From: Isochrysis galbana
Taxonomy: Eukaryota > Haptophyta > Isochrysidales > Isochrysidaceae
Assembly: GCA_018136815.1 (NCBI GenBank)
Contig: CM030931.1
Coordinates: 10,055,072-10,119,071, forward strand
Reading direction: 5' to 3'
DNA length: 64,000 nt
Shown here: positions 20,400 to 32,629 of the stretch, piece by piece
Numbering within the stretch: position 1 is the first letter of the stretch
Layout of the letters: every line of letters begins with the position of its first letter
Program-made: the position numbers and the translations under genes
Notes under the pieces: model-generated
The model's input: the letters and a program-made list of their open reading frames with translations, nothing else
Database searches by the model: none
What the model was told of the DNA's origin: nothing

Positions 20400-23300
20400 C
20401 TACGAACGTGAACGAGAACGGGTACGACTTGAAGGCAGATCAGGAGGAATACGATTTGACTCTTGAACTCGACGTGGAACTTGATTAGACTGGGGACTTG
20501 AACTTGGACTTGAAGAGGAGTCTACAGCGGAGTGAGCTTGGGGTTGAACCGGACGGCGGTCGAAAGTGGTGTCGTACGACTCAACTAGATCAGCACAACG
20601 CCGAAGCAACTCAATTCGAGACTCCCAAGTAGCTTCAGAACGAGGATAGCCGCGCCATTTGACGAGATACTTGAATGAAACTCCATCGCCCTTGCGATCG
20701 AGTAACTCTTCGACCAAATACTCATCTCCAGCGAGCGGAGACGAATCGGTGACGGTAAAGTACGGACGAAGATGGAAATGTGAACTTCATCCTTGACTTG
20801 ACGATTTTCGAGATCGCGTAGACGGTATCGAGTGGCCGAGATGGCTTCTTCTACTCGGTAAGGACCGGAGTAGAGGTATTGAAGTTTGTTGGCGTGGCCA
20901 GGGATTCGACGACAAACTCTGTCTCCTTGTTTGAAGGTAACACCGAGTTTAGACTTTTGAGAGGCGGAGCGCATCGATTCACGTTGGGCTTCTTGAGTAC
21001 TTTCGAGGGCGGAACGCCACGACTCGAGAAGCTTCTTATTGAGCTCGGTGGCGTAAGTGACGGCATCGGACGGAGGCCTAGATGGAAGCAACTCAAGAAC
21101 AGGAGCAGGGTCAGCAAGTTGAGCTGGAAGACGAAGCTCCCGACCAAACAAGATAGCCGCGGGTGACTTGGGTACGACGCGACCGGCGGTCGCTCGCATA
21201 GACATGAGAAGAAACGGAAGGTGATCGACCCAATGGGCGCCGCCTTCATTGGAGACTCGAGTCATCGTGAGGAGAGTTTGTTGAGCTCTTTCTACTAGCC
21301 CTACGCCTTCGTGGCGATAGGCTTCAGTAGTGCTCAAGTCCGTGCCGGTCGCTTTGAGAATTAGGTCCACTAATCGAGAGCAAAGATTCGAGCCGGCGTC
21401 GGTTCGAAGTTGGCGAGGGACTCCATAACGAGATACGATGAGACGCATGAAGACGTCTAGACATTTCGAGGACGAGGGGTTACCGTTGCAAGGCTCAGCT
21501 TCAATCCAACGAGAGAGAGAATCGACGAAAACAATCAGCTTGTCAAAACCGGAGCGGCCGGATACGAAATCGTGAGTGGGCGCCATCGAAAGAATATCGC
21601 AATAGACGACGTCGAAAGGATAAGATCCGATGGAAAGACCGGATGGATGGGCGAGCGGTCGCGGTAACGGTTTGCCAAGAGTGCATTCGTGCACTCTCGA
21701 ACGTATTCCGATACAGAGGCGGACATGCCGGCCAGTACACTCGAGTACGAAGTAGGGTAGACGTCCTTGTCGCACCTGGGTGACCAAGGTGGTCATGGTA
21801 GGCGCGGAGGTACGTGTCACGAAGGGACTCCGGAATGTACAAACGAAGAGGAGCCTCTTCCGCTTCTGAGGAGCGGTAGTAGAGTAGGCCATCGCGAAGG
21901 AGGAATCGGGAACTTTTCTTCGACGACGAGCTAGAGTCAATCGAAGAGGAAGCTTCGGAAGGATCGACTCGACTTCAGAAAGGATCGAGCTGGCGAGATC
22001 GTCGGTAGAGAGCGCTTGACGTAATTCGTCGGCATGAGGCACGCCCACATCGAGATACGAGGAGGTAATCGACTCCGAAGATTCCGATGCTTGACGAGCG
22101 AGCCTATCGCTTGCTTGTTGGCGGCGAGCGGTGAGGGTGGATGAAGTAACCGCGGCGGCGACTATGTCGTGAATTTCAGAAGAATCGAAAGAATGGGCGT
22201 CACTCTCCTCGAGATGGAGAGGATCGTGATCAGGCTCGAGAGCAACTAAGCGGGATAAGCCGTCGGCGTCCCAGTGAGTGACTCCAGGTTTGTGCACGAC
22301 GTCGAATCTATATTCGGCTAGCTTTAGGACCCATCGCATGAGGCGCGAGGCTGGACCACCGGTGACTTGATCTTTCATCGTGTGAAGCCAGCGCAAAGCT
22401 GAATGGTCTACGACGAGGGTGAAGTGGCGACCCCAAAGATAAGGCCTCCAATTTCGGATCGATTCTAGCGCTGCTAGAAGTTCGATTTCGGTGACTGTCC
22501 AATGGCGCTCAGCCGGACTCAAGCTACGACCGTAGTATGCAACGACGCGCTCTCTCCCTTCGTCGTCTTTTTGGGCGAGGACGCCGGCGATGCCGAGCTT
22601 GCTAGCACCGTCGGTTTTAACGAGGAAAGGACGGTCGTCTCGAGGAGGTGCAAGTACGGGTTCTTCACAGATAGCTTGCTTGAGATCTTCGATAGCCTGT
22701 CGACAGGCTTCTGTTTGCGACTCGACCGGGACGTCGCACCCTTTCCGCGTGAGAGCGGTTAACGGCGCCGCACGGATCGCAAAACGACGGATGAAACGGC
22801 GGTAGTAGGAGCACAATCCAAGGAACGAACGGACGGCTTCGATCGAGTTGATTTGGGTTGGGTCGATTTTCGAGACAGCTTCCACTTTCTTGGGATCCAT
22901 CCGAAGACCTTCACGCGAAACAACGTGGCCGAGATATTCAGCCGAGGTGGCAAAGAAAACGCATTTCGACATCTTGCAAGTGAGGCCCGCCCAGATGAGA
23001 CGTCCAAGACAAGATCAAGACGGTGTAACATTTGTTGGAATGACGACTCTTCCCTGGCCTGCAGCGAGTCACCTACACCTGTCGACCAGGCGCCGACATC
23101 ATCCAAGTATGGCATACAAATCTCCCATGCCAGCCCACCGAGAACGGCGTCCATGAGGCGGCACATATACGAGGGACCGGATTGAACACCGAAAGGCAAG
23201 TAATTGAACTCGTACTTGCCGCGATGAGTAGTGAACGCGGTGATATGTTTATCGGATTCTTTGATCGGTATACCCCAGAAACCAGATGCCAGGTCCAGGG

Positions 23301-26300
23301 TGCAAAGGAATAGAGAATCGAGGTTGCCTTGACCGGACGACAATCGGTCGATGGCTTCTACCGTGAGGGGAAGAGGGCTGTCCTCTAGACGAAGCTTGGA
23401 GTTGACGTCGCGATAATCTACGCAGAAACGTACGGAGCCATCCTTCTTAGTGACTAACACGACTCGAGAGGCCCACGACGAATTTGATTTCCTAATGATG
23501 CCCGCGGACTCCATCTTGCAAACTTCGTCCTCTATGATCTTCTCACCCTCTCGTCCAACTCTAGACGGTGCGTGACGGTGAGCTTCGGCTCCGGGGTTGA
23601 GCGGTAGCTCTACCTCCATCACGTGAGTGTGATTCGGGTTAGTCGGGTCAATTGCGAAAGCAGCGATACGTCGGGCCAGTAGACGACGAACTTGTTCACG
23701 TTGGGGCATCGAGAGACGGCCCTCGGGTCGATCTTGGCTGCCTCGAGGAGCTTGCGTTGGTCCTCGTTGAGCGACTCAATCACATCCGGCGAGTTATTGT
23801 CACCGACGCGGTGATAAGTTCCAGCGTGAATCTTGAATCGAACCTGTAGCGAAGCTACAGGATGGAACGACGGAAGGTGTAGTGGTTTGGGGTCAGTATT
23901 GGCCACCGTAACCGCGATGGTGTGGTCGGATTTCGGCCTCTCTACTTGAGGGATGACGAGCGGAGAGTTGTCAATAGTCTCGCGTGTAGGGAGCCGGTCC
24001 ACGAGCATGGCGCAGTCTTCGTGTTCTCGAAGAGCTAGCGGAATTCGGACGTGAAACGTCGCCCGATGATAGGCCGGGATCGTGATAGGTTCATGGGTAT
24101 ATAGGAGGTACTCGGAGCCACAAGACGCCGGCGCTTTGGCGGCAAACTCATCGGCCGTGTTGAAGAGCGGCTCGGAGACTAGCTGGTTGTCGTTTTCGGC
24201 GGCTTGCGGCCCTCGGAAGAAGTCAGTCGTGATTGGGTTCGCGGAGGTCGGACAGACCTGTGCACAAGTCATGCTGACAGGGACCACCGCTATCGGTGAC
24301 GTCGAGACGCGAAAGATCGGCGGAGCGTCGGGGCTTGGACTGCCATTAACCTCAAGAGGAGCCACCGTGGATGGGGCACCGAGGGTGATAGAGCCGTCCG
24401 CGCTGTCGGAGGCGAGCTGAATCGAAGCGGCGTGCGTAGCTAAGAAGTCGTTCCCGAGCAGTAGCATCGGGTTGCCTTCAATCACCATGAACGTATGACG
24501 AAAGAGAAATCCACCGACGGAGAAAACGATTCGAGCCTTGCCTCGCGTGATAAGAGGTAGGCCGTCTGGGCCATGGAGCGGTGTCACTACGGCTTGCGGC
24601 AGCCGCTCGACGCATGCGTCGTTGGGTAGGCTGGACAAGAGGGAAGTGGTCACGACCGACGGGCCAGCTCCGGTGTCAGCGAGTGTGCTGTTGACCGTGA
24701 GGGCGGAGTCGGCTAAGATTACTCCTTCTTTGCCGGCAGCCTCGCCGGAGCGGCAGACCATTAGATCTCGAACATATAGACAATGCCTTGGGTAGGCAGA
24801 TGGTAGGGTATCCACGACGCTCTCCGGCCGGTGCGCGGTCACGTGTGCAATGGTGTCGGACAGGGACGGGGTTGGTCGCCAGCGTCGTTGCTCGGGTGAA
24901 TTCGTCGTCAAACTGGTCGTCGTCTCTTCGGGTACTCCGACTGCCGCTATCGTGGCAGAGGGCCTAGAGGGGTCGTCCTCGTTGGTAGCGGTACAGGGTG
25001 ATAGCTTGGGACTAGTGTAGCCCAGGCCTCTCTTGTCGGTGGGGTGCCTCGGGTGGTCGGACATCTTTTCCCAATCTTTCTCGAGACGGGCTTGGGCTTC
25101 TGTCTTGGGTCTTCGAACTAATGAGGCTAGCTCTTCGGCGCGGATGCCTTTGGCTTCCACGAACTCGATCGGCGCTCGGACGGCAGCGGCGAGGTCGGAT
25201 TCCTCGTCGGCGTTTCGTCCGGCTAGAGCTTGCACTCTTATTTCGTCAGCGGTTTCGAGCGTGACGTTGGACCATTTCTGGTCCCCGTTCACTCCGAATG
25301 ATTGCCATTGTTGGCGCCGCTTCCGGAGAGTCGTCGGCGTCGTCGGACGCGGCGAGCTCGCGCGTGCCGGAGGCGGGGCGGTCCATGGAGAGAATGGGTC
25401 GTGGAGTGTAGACTCGGAGGCGTGGAGTGGCGTGTCGTTGTCGTGGTTATCGTGGGTTTCTTTTTGGTCTTCGTGGTTGTCTGACTCGGGAGTAGCTGGA
25501 CGGGAAACAACGGGGTCGGAAGAAACTTCACTCGTTTCCCTCCCCTCTCATAACGATGAAGAGCCGACCACGGCTCGTAGGCGGTAGCCTCGGTCGAGCT
25601 AAGTGAAGGCCGGTCCAATAGGCTGCACCGCGCGCAAGCGAGTAGCTCTAACGCGGACAATTTCTTCGTCGACGTCTGGTCTCGCTGTTGGCTCAAATGT
25701 CGAAGAAGAACCGGCATCCAATGGATCGCCATCGCTCCAGCTACACCGACGTAGGTGCGGCTGCGAAGAGCGCCACGGTGCGGTGAAGGAGAGAGGTTAG
25801 CCATGGCCGACTCACGGCCATCCACGACGCAAGTTGGCTGGAGGGGCGGCAGCCCTTTGGTGAGGTACAACCCGGTGGCTTTCTGGTGTCCAGTGCCGTG
25901 CTCCCAGGGTTGGACGAATTGGGTCGGGGTCAACCCCCCGACTAAACGGCGAGCTTCCGCATGCATCCGAGGGTTCTCGACCGCTACAAACGGAGCAGTG
26001 GCGGAGGCCATTGACTTGAAGACGCGAGCGGCCGACTCAAGAGCGGCACGACGTCCGGGTTCTTGGGAGAGCCATTGACTGCTGACAGCGGAGAGGTACG
26101 TGCAGGGCGGGTGGGCGATGACTAGGTCCCAACCTAGGTTTTGGACATGAAGCGCGTCGCCTTGGAAGTGGGGCACGTAATCGATCTCGGAAGGATACAA
26201 ATCGCACGTAGCTACATCAGCACCGGCGAGTAGGAACATGGAGGAGACGACGCCGCTCGTCTCGCCAACGACGAGAACGCGTGGTGCGTGACAGCCAGAC

Positions 26301-27091
26301 GTCAGCCCGTCTTGGACTCGTTGATTCATCTTCGTGAGCTCAGCGCAAAGCTCATCGAAGTGCTTGGGTAGCGCGGCGGCAGGCGAGGCTAGGGTGCCAT
26401 TGCGAGGCCGGCGAAGCTCTTGGGCTGCCTCCGTGAGGTGCCGAGGTAATACCACCGCAGAGCCGCTCGCTCGTGCACGAAGAGAGGCGAGAGCGTGGAG
26501 AGCGGGTGACGGGGTATCATCACGGGTGCCGACATCGGAGTTGTTTTGAGAGGAATCGAAGGACTGGATCGCGGACGCATTGATCGCTGCCACGCGCATG
26601 ATGGTGGTGGCAGTGGTATCGAGAGGCAGGCAGTGCTCGGAGGCGGCGACCGGTGGCCGCAGCGACGTAGGACGAATGGAAGAAGACTCGGATATCGACG
26701 ACGTAGAGACGGGCTCGGAGGACGGGATTGACGAAGAAACTCGGAGAAGTGGGGTGTCGGACGGCGGCGACGGACGCCGCGGCCGCGAGACCACCGGTGA
26801 GAGACATGAAGGACATGGCTCAGGGACTCGGTTGGGCTGGCTCAATGGGCGTAGAAGCTCGGTTTGGGAGGCCGCCGTTCCTCGACGTGCAGAGGAGTTG
26901 TGGTCACTCTCCATGGTCACGTCGGAAGAGGAGACGTCGTTGCATTCTGTCGTCGGCGGGGTCGGCGCCGGCGAAAGAAGGGACGTGGCTGTCGTAGAAG
27001 CCGGCTGCGGGGAAGGCTGGGGCCAGGGTGGTGGCTCTGCGGCAGCGGCTGGCGTGGGTAGTGGCCGAATAGGTTCTGCAATGCGAAGCAT
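20400..27091 (-). pseudogene. pol: Second reading of pol, frameshifted
   Basis: Collinear with 10376-17074. Single-base losses in runs near 20773, 21690, 21729, 21955, 23002, 23726 and 25545 split it into five overlapping frames. Each loss is one base from a 2-5 base homopolymer. All lie between the gap and about 25.55 kb; from there to the ATG at 27091 it looks unchanged. This pattern is typical of uncorrected long-read sequence at a contig end, so the frameshifts should not be taken as biological decay. The methyltransferase-like part (about 25,720-26,290) is intact here too. Confidence 0.85.
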
Positions 27092-28581
27092 TCTTCGGAG
27101 GACTTGGCTCGGGCTAGCGGGTGGATGGACCGCTGAAATTACGGTGGATTCAGACTCGAATTCGGAAGACTCGGCGACTTGAGAGGGGCTAGGAGACGGC
27201 TGTTCAAGCTCCTCCAGGGCTCTCGGTTGATGGGGTGGCGTGGGAACGCCGGTGGTCGACCGCGGACTCCGCGGTGACGTTAATTTGTACTCGGACTCGG
27301 ACTCGTCGTTTCTGGCGTGCTGGACGCCAATAACAGGGCTAACTTTCGAAATGGGAACGGACGGGGCCGGCTCAAAGGTGAAGCCCCTGGCGTCGCAACC
27401 GTCGGTGAGGACGAAGCTGAAGCTTGTGATGACAATAGGGGCACGGTGGCCAGCACCGGTTGGCTCGGTGCGGCCGAAATCTCGGACTCGGTGACGGGCT
27501 TGATTACGCGGGCTCGGGATGCACTGTCTTGTGCGATTGGACTCGGACTCGGAACGGAAACGGAAGGGATCGGCTCGGCGGCGTGCAGCCTGCTGGAGTG
27601 GCAGGCCGGCTGCGGCGAGACTCGGAACGGTGGCTCGGACAAGGACACAGTGGCTGTCGTCGAGGGCTTCGGCGTCAGCTTGTGTTTGGACTCGATACGC
27701 GGTGGCTCGTGAAACGGGGCTCGGTTGTGGTTGGAATTCTGGAAGTGACCGGAGATTCCAAATGACTCAGACTCGGGGCGCGGAGGACCGAAGGTGAACA
27801 CTCCCGCGGAAGGAGTGGTCGTCGGAGGCTCAGTGAGTGGCTGGAGCTCCGTTAATCCTGCGGTCGACCGCGTGGTAGGACTCGGTGACGTTGTAAACTC
27901 GGACTCGGACTCGGACTCGGACTCGGATGGCTCAGAACGGGGTTTGCTCAAAACAGGCTTGGACTCGGACTCGAAAGAAAGTGGGGAAGAACCGGAGAAC
28001 TGCGCCTCCATCGTCGTAGTAATGGAGACTGGTGATACCGGTGATGACTGGACTGGGCTCAGACTCGTAGATGGGCTCGCGGTGGCGTAAGACGAAGAGG
28101 GTAATTCTGAACGTGACTTGGACTCGGACTCGTACTCGGGAGACGTTTTGTGGCTCGGACATGCGAAATTTGATTTGAAGGATTGAAGGTTGGATTGGGC
28201 CTGCGGCGGCTGGATTTTCGCAGACCGTGAGGTCTTGGACTGGGGATGCTTGAGGAGTGGCGGGGGGTAGCGGTTGAGCGGCTTGAGTTGATAGAGAGGC
28301 GGTGACGGTTGACTTGGTTTTGAGGACTCATGCGTGATATCGAGAATCAGGATGGAATCATCGGCATTGGGAGAAATAGGGGCAATCGGCGAGGAGGCAG
28401 GAGAAAGAGGGGGATGGAGGTGGCAGGGCTTGTCTGGAACTTGGGGAATCTTGGGGTACCGGTTGGAGGCCGTAGAAGTACTCGGCCGTAGCGTAATACG
28501 ATCTTTTGGTGGGTGGCGTTCAGGCCCACTACCCTGGACTGGTAGCGGGGTAACAGCGCGGACGTGGGCCCCGCCGGCGAC

Positions 28582-31347
28582 CTACTGGGCCGGACGGAGA
28601 ACAACCATCGTGCGGAGGCGGCGGTGGACTTCTGGGTCGTTACCACACTCGCCACTGCCGCCTTCGCAGAGAAAACGAATGTATGGTTGGCAAACGACGG
28701 GGTTATGAGCTCCGTCGCCCGTGCCATACTTCCACAAGTCTGCCTCGGGCGTACCAGATGGAGCCCGGGGACGAAAGGCGCAGTACGCGCAGCCGTTGGC
28801 GTCGGTCCACTCCTTGACGTCGCGGTCTAAGTCGTCGAGACGCGGCGCCGTCATGGTGGCATCCGAGGGACGGCAGCGCGTGAGCGCAGCGCGAAGGGCC
28901 GGGTGACCCGCGTAACGAGAGATTTGCCAGAAGCGGGCTCGCGCTCGAGACCAGCTACCTGGATCCCATTCCGAGAGGCCCGAATCGGCCGGAAGCCCAA
29001 GGCCGTTCGGAGGGGGATCACATTGGCGACGGGAAGACGTGCTTTTGCCGAGGGGACGGTCAAGAAGTGCGTCCGGTAACGGAGACGATGCGGAGTAATT
29101 CGTAGGCGGAGGCGGAGCCCGACGATTGTCAGCGCCAGTCGCCTTGCGGTTCGAGTTGTTGTTTTGCGATTTTAATGCCTCGGCCACCGCCGCTTGGACG
29201 GCGGCGACCATCGAAGCCGTAGTGTCTGCGGGGTTAGAGGCAGTCTTAGCAACCTTGGCGGTCTTGGTGGACTTGGAAGTAGTCGCCGGCGGCGTCACGG
29301 CGGCGACCGTGACCGACGCTTGTTGGCCAGCGCGGGCTTGTTCGTACGGGCTCAGGTAGCGCTGGCAGAGGTTGACGCACGAAAGGGCCGAACGAGGGAG
29401 CTCGTGGTTCTCGACGCGGAAGCGAGTCTTCGCAAGACACTCGCCGAACTTGGTCGCGTTATCCACGCCGCGAGCCGCGTCGACCTTGTCGTTCCGAATG
29501 ATGGACTCGAATCGTTGATTGATATCGTGCGACATGTTTGGGTGGTCCCAGACCGTCGTGGCATCCACCTTCGCGTCACCCATCTTGCGGACGTACGCGC
29601 GCACCAAATTCTTGGATAACTCTAAGAGATCGGAGCCGGCTTCACGGGCTACGAGGCGGTCCCACTCCATGGAGGCGGAGTCTTTGGCGAAGCCGGGCAC
29701 GTTGGCCGCGAAGGTGGCGTCGCACTTGCGGAGAAGCACGTCGCAGGCCAGCGCGGGATTGAGAGAGAGAACCGGATCTTCGGCGAGATCGAGGAGGAAG
29801 GCGTAAATCCTTTGGTTGCCGGTGGTGCACAAGTTGGCGGCCGCTAGCAAGGATGTAAAGATTTCACGGTGGTCGCAGCCGAGCGAGAGGGCGCGCTCGA
29901 GTGGCTTGATGAAGGACAGACGAAAATCATTCCAGGAGGTGGCCGCTGTCTGGACGTTGTCCGAGGCCAGGCCCTTGGGGAACTTGATCTCGGAAAGCTC
30001 TTTGCCCATTCGGACTTGGTGATGGAGGGTGCGGTCGAGGAAGAAGCGGCTCCGAGCCCACTTGGTCACGTGCTCCTTCTCGAAAAACACACGGTAGTGC
30101 CAAACATTGCCGGCCCGAGAGAGGCCGCCGTTGAGAATGGCGTGGATTAGCTCGAAATCGTCGGAGTTCTTGTAGAGAGAAGCTACCTCATAGGGGGACA
30201 TGTTAAACAGTTGGTCCCATGAGGCTAGGATGACCTCTCGCTCAGAAACATCCCCGGCGAGGCTTGGATCGACGGGATGCCGCCGAGTCGCCGGATTTGG
30301 AAGCGAGCGGAGGCCCGCGACGGTGGGTGGAGGTTGGGGATCAGAAACAGGCTTGACAGACGGGACAGGAACGGGTGTATTGGGTACGGGATCGGAAATC
30401 GGATTTGGCGGAACGGAGAACGGCGCGGCGGGCAAAGGTTGAGAAGGGAACTTGGCCGAGGCAGGGGGAGCACCGATGGAGTTGTCTCCTTCTTCCACAA
30501 GCGGTGGCGAAGTTTCGACTCGAGACGAAGTCGTAGTGCCCGCTTGGCCCTGTAGAATGTTGAGTATCGTGTTGAAGGTAGACCCCACCTCTCGCTGAAA
30601 TTCTTCGTGGCGCTGGGCGGCTTGGAGGGTAGAGGACTCGAGGCGGTCGACAGCGCCGCGGAGAGCCTCGATCTGGACTTGTTGGTCCATGATTTGGGCG
30701 GCGCCGACGGTGGCGGTCGGAGGTGGAACGACGTTACGTTTGGGGTACGAATACGTCGACGGGGGTGGAACAAACTCTTCATATGGTGGGGGCTCGAAAG
30801 GAGGGAGGGACCGGACGGAACCCACATCATCTTCAGCACCAACCACAGAGGGATTGAGAGAGGAAGGAACACTTGGCAAAGGATCAGCGAAAGAAAGGAG
30901 AGGAAAGGCCACCGGTGGAGCAACGGACGAGGCTAGAGGACCCATTCCAGCTCCAGTTGACGGGGTGTGAGTAGAGGCCCGCGGAGGCGGCGGAACTTCG
31001 ACCGTCGGCGCGGAGAGGCGAGAGGGGGGGAGAACTGGCTCGGAAAGGCTCTCCTTTGAAGAAGGGAGGGGTCCCACGAGGCTCTCTTCCCCAGGAGACT
31101 TCGACCCGAACAGTTCGGGAAGAGAAGAAGAAGAGACGGGCTCATGACGCGGGGACGATGAAGATTTCTCAAGGGAAGAACTCGACGTGACGACCGGAGC
31201 CGAAGGCGCGAGCGAAGATTTTGTGCTTGTCAGAGCAAGGCTCATCTCACTCTTGGAGATGGCCTGCGAGGGCGCGCCGGCAGCTAGCGCGGAATGCGGT
31301 TCTTGCGGGGAGCTCATGGAGCTTTCCTCGGGGGTGACTACGGGCAT
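28582..31347 (-). CDS. gag: gag-like structural protein
   Basis: A 921-residue frame from an ATG at 31347 (beginning MPVVTPEESS), with further in-frame ATGs downstream. The first 40 residues are encoded inside the 5' LTR. Residues to about 330 are Pro/Ser-rich with a short coiled-coil-like stretch (near 30,600-30,680). A helical, aromatic-containing middle (about 28,900-30,250) is the likely capsid. The C-terminal 80 residues carry a Cys/His cluster (CAYC, then further Cys and His before the end) that could bind zinc and RNA in place of a canonical zinc knuckle. I identify it as gag by position and architecture, not by a recognised motif. The left-hand copy of gag is missing at the gap. Confidence 0.75.
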   Translation of the reverse strand: MPVVTPEESSMSSPQEPHSALAAGAPSQAISKSEMSLALTSTKSSLAPSAPVVTSSSSLEKSSSSPRHEPVSSSSLPELFGSKSPGEESLVGPLPSSKESLSEPVLPPSRLSAPTVEVPPPPRASTHTPSTGAGMGPLASSVAPPVAFPLLSFADPLPSVPSSLNPSVVGAEDDVGSVRSLPPFEPPPYEEFVPPPSTYSYPKRNVVPPPTATVGAAQIMDQQVQIEALRGAVDRLESSTLQAAQRHEEFQREVGSTFNTILNILQGQAGTTTSSRVETSPPLVEEGDNSIGAPPASAKFPSQPLPAAPFSVPPNPISDPVPNTPVPVPSVKPVSDPQPPPTVAGLRSLPNPATRRHPVDPSLAGDVSEREVILASWDQLFNMSPYEVASLYKNSDDFELIHAILNGGLSRAGNVWHYRVFFEKEHVTKWARSRFFLDRTLHHQVRMGKELSEIKFPKGLASDNVQTAATSWNDFRLSFIKPLERALSLGCDHREIFTSLLAAANLCTTGNQRIYAFLLDLAEDPVLSLNPALACDVLLRKCDATFAANVPGFAKDSASMEWDRLVAREAGSDLLELSKNLVRAYVRKMGDAKVDATTVWDHPNMSHDINQRFESIIRNDKVDAARGVDNATKFGECLAKTRFRVENHELPRSALSCVNLCQRYLSPYEQARAGQQASVTVAAVTPPATTSKSTKTAKVAKTASNPADTTASMVAAVQAAVAEALKSQNNNSNRKATGADNRRAPPPPTNYSASSPLPDALLDRPLGKSTSSRRQCDPPPNGLGLPADSGLSEWDPGSWSRARARFWQISRYAGHPALRAALTRCRPSDATMTAPRLDDLDRDVKEWTDANGCAYCAFRPRAPSGTPEADLWKYGTGDGAHNPVVCQPYIRFLCEGGSGECGNDPEVHRRLRTMVVLRPAQ

Positions 31348-32624
31348 GGTGATCGACGCACGACGCACGACGCACGGAGGGCGCGGAAGTGTGGAAGGAG
31401 GCTTGTGGGAGGTGGTGGCAGGCGACTGGGGGTGGCTCAGGCGCGTGCTTGGCTGGTATTGACTCGTTGACTCGGGGTATAGACTCGGGAACTCGGGGGG
31501 ACTCGCTTGGGAACACGGTGGGACTCGACGAAGTTGCTACAAAAACACTCACAAGAAACCCAAACCCCAACGACCTTGGGCTCAGAAAACTAACGTAAAC
31601 ACTCCGGAATCATACGATAAACAAACCCTCCCCGTGCGACAAAGGCTGAGGTCGCGATCGCTCGTCATGCGCGAAGAAATACGGAAAGAGAGCGCAAAAC
31701 TACGCAAACGAAGGGTTCAAACTATCGTTAAAGTGAAAACTCGTCCGCTGAAGCCAACGCGGAGGGTCGAGGAGAGGTCCAAACTCGCGCGGGGGGAAGA
31801 AGGCGATGTGCAGAGAGACCTTCTAGACAAGCGACGAGCAAGGGGCGACGAAACAAGACGCGAGACGCGGGGCGCGTGCCATTCGTTCTTCCCTTCTTTC
31901 ACCGAAAACGCGGCGAAACTAACGTTAAACATCGGTACCCCCTCCGCGAGAATCGCGAAGAAGAACGGACGAGATGGAGGCAATCATCGAAGGAATCGCG
32001 AGAGGAATCGAAGCGAGGGGGGGGAAACAGCGCGCGCGGGGGGGGAACGAACGACGGCCGGAGGAAACGAACCGCGCGCGGAGGAGAAGAACCTCGCGCG
32101 GGGGGGGGAATAATATAACGGCCGGAGGCGACGGATGGCACGCCGAGAGGAAGAACCTGCCGCGGGGGGCGAGGGACCGAGGGCACGGCGGGGCAGCGTG
32201 GGAGGGCGCGAGGGTGATCTCGGAGCGAGATCGCGTCCTTTCCCTCGCGGAGCGCAGAGAGACCCCCACGGAACATCCTGGGACCGGAGAATGTTTTGGA
32301 CGAAACTTCCCTCCGTCGGCCGAGGAGAGGAGGACGGAGAGAGAGAGAGAGAGAGTCTCGCAGAGCAACTGCGGAACGAGAAGTCGAAGTCATGCCGGTT
32401 TATTACCTTAAACGAGCCAACAATTATAGTAACAGCAAAAACAAAATTCGAATCGCAAATTTCGAGACCAAAATCTGCAAACCTGGACTTGAGACCATGG
32501 GGAATCCGAATCTGTGTGTCTTGTGCGTCAGTGGCAACACGGGGAACTGTTCAATTGTAATTGTGAGCGCGTACCTTACACGAATATTCATGCCTACAGC
32601 CTTCAGATGGGCAGGAATACAACA
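31228..32624 (-). repeat. 5' LTR of the retrotransposon
   Basis: A 1397-bp LTR identical to 8718-10111 except for the lengths of G tracts. It is followed on the outside by the GAGCG target duplication (32625-32629). Transcription of the element should start here and run leftwards. No tRNA-complementary primer-binding site beginning TGG is seen directly inside its inner edge. Confidence 0.92.
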
Positions 32625-32629
32625 GAGCG

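Larger units (their letters stand above)
8718..32624 (-). mobile_element. Ty3/gypsy chromovirus with MTase-like domain (assembled in two overlapping parts)
   Basis: This is an LTR retrotransposon on the minus strand: 5' LTR at 31228-32624, gag, inter-ORF region, pol, 3' LTR at 8718-10111. The outer LTRs are nearly identical apart from G-tract lengths, so the insertion is recent. Inside, a 100-N gap (18650-18749) separates two copies of the pol half: 8731-18649 matches 18750-28674 almost base for base. Their differences are mostly single-base homopolymer changes, concentrated in the parts nearest the gap. The simplest reading is one element of about 14 kb whose overlapping contig ends were laid in tandem. 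A true tandem sharing a central LTR is the alternative. Domain order protease-RT-RNase H-integrase-chromodomain defines a chromovirus. Confidence 0.9.

Noticed and set aside
20400-27091. Seven frameshifts as evidence that the second pol copy is a decayed pseudogene
   Set aside because: All are single-base losses within homopolymers near an assembly gap. Sequencing error explains them better than mutation.
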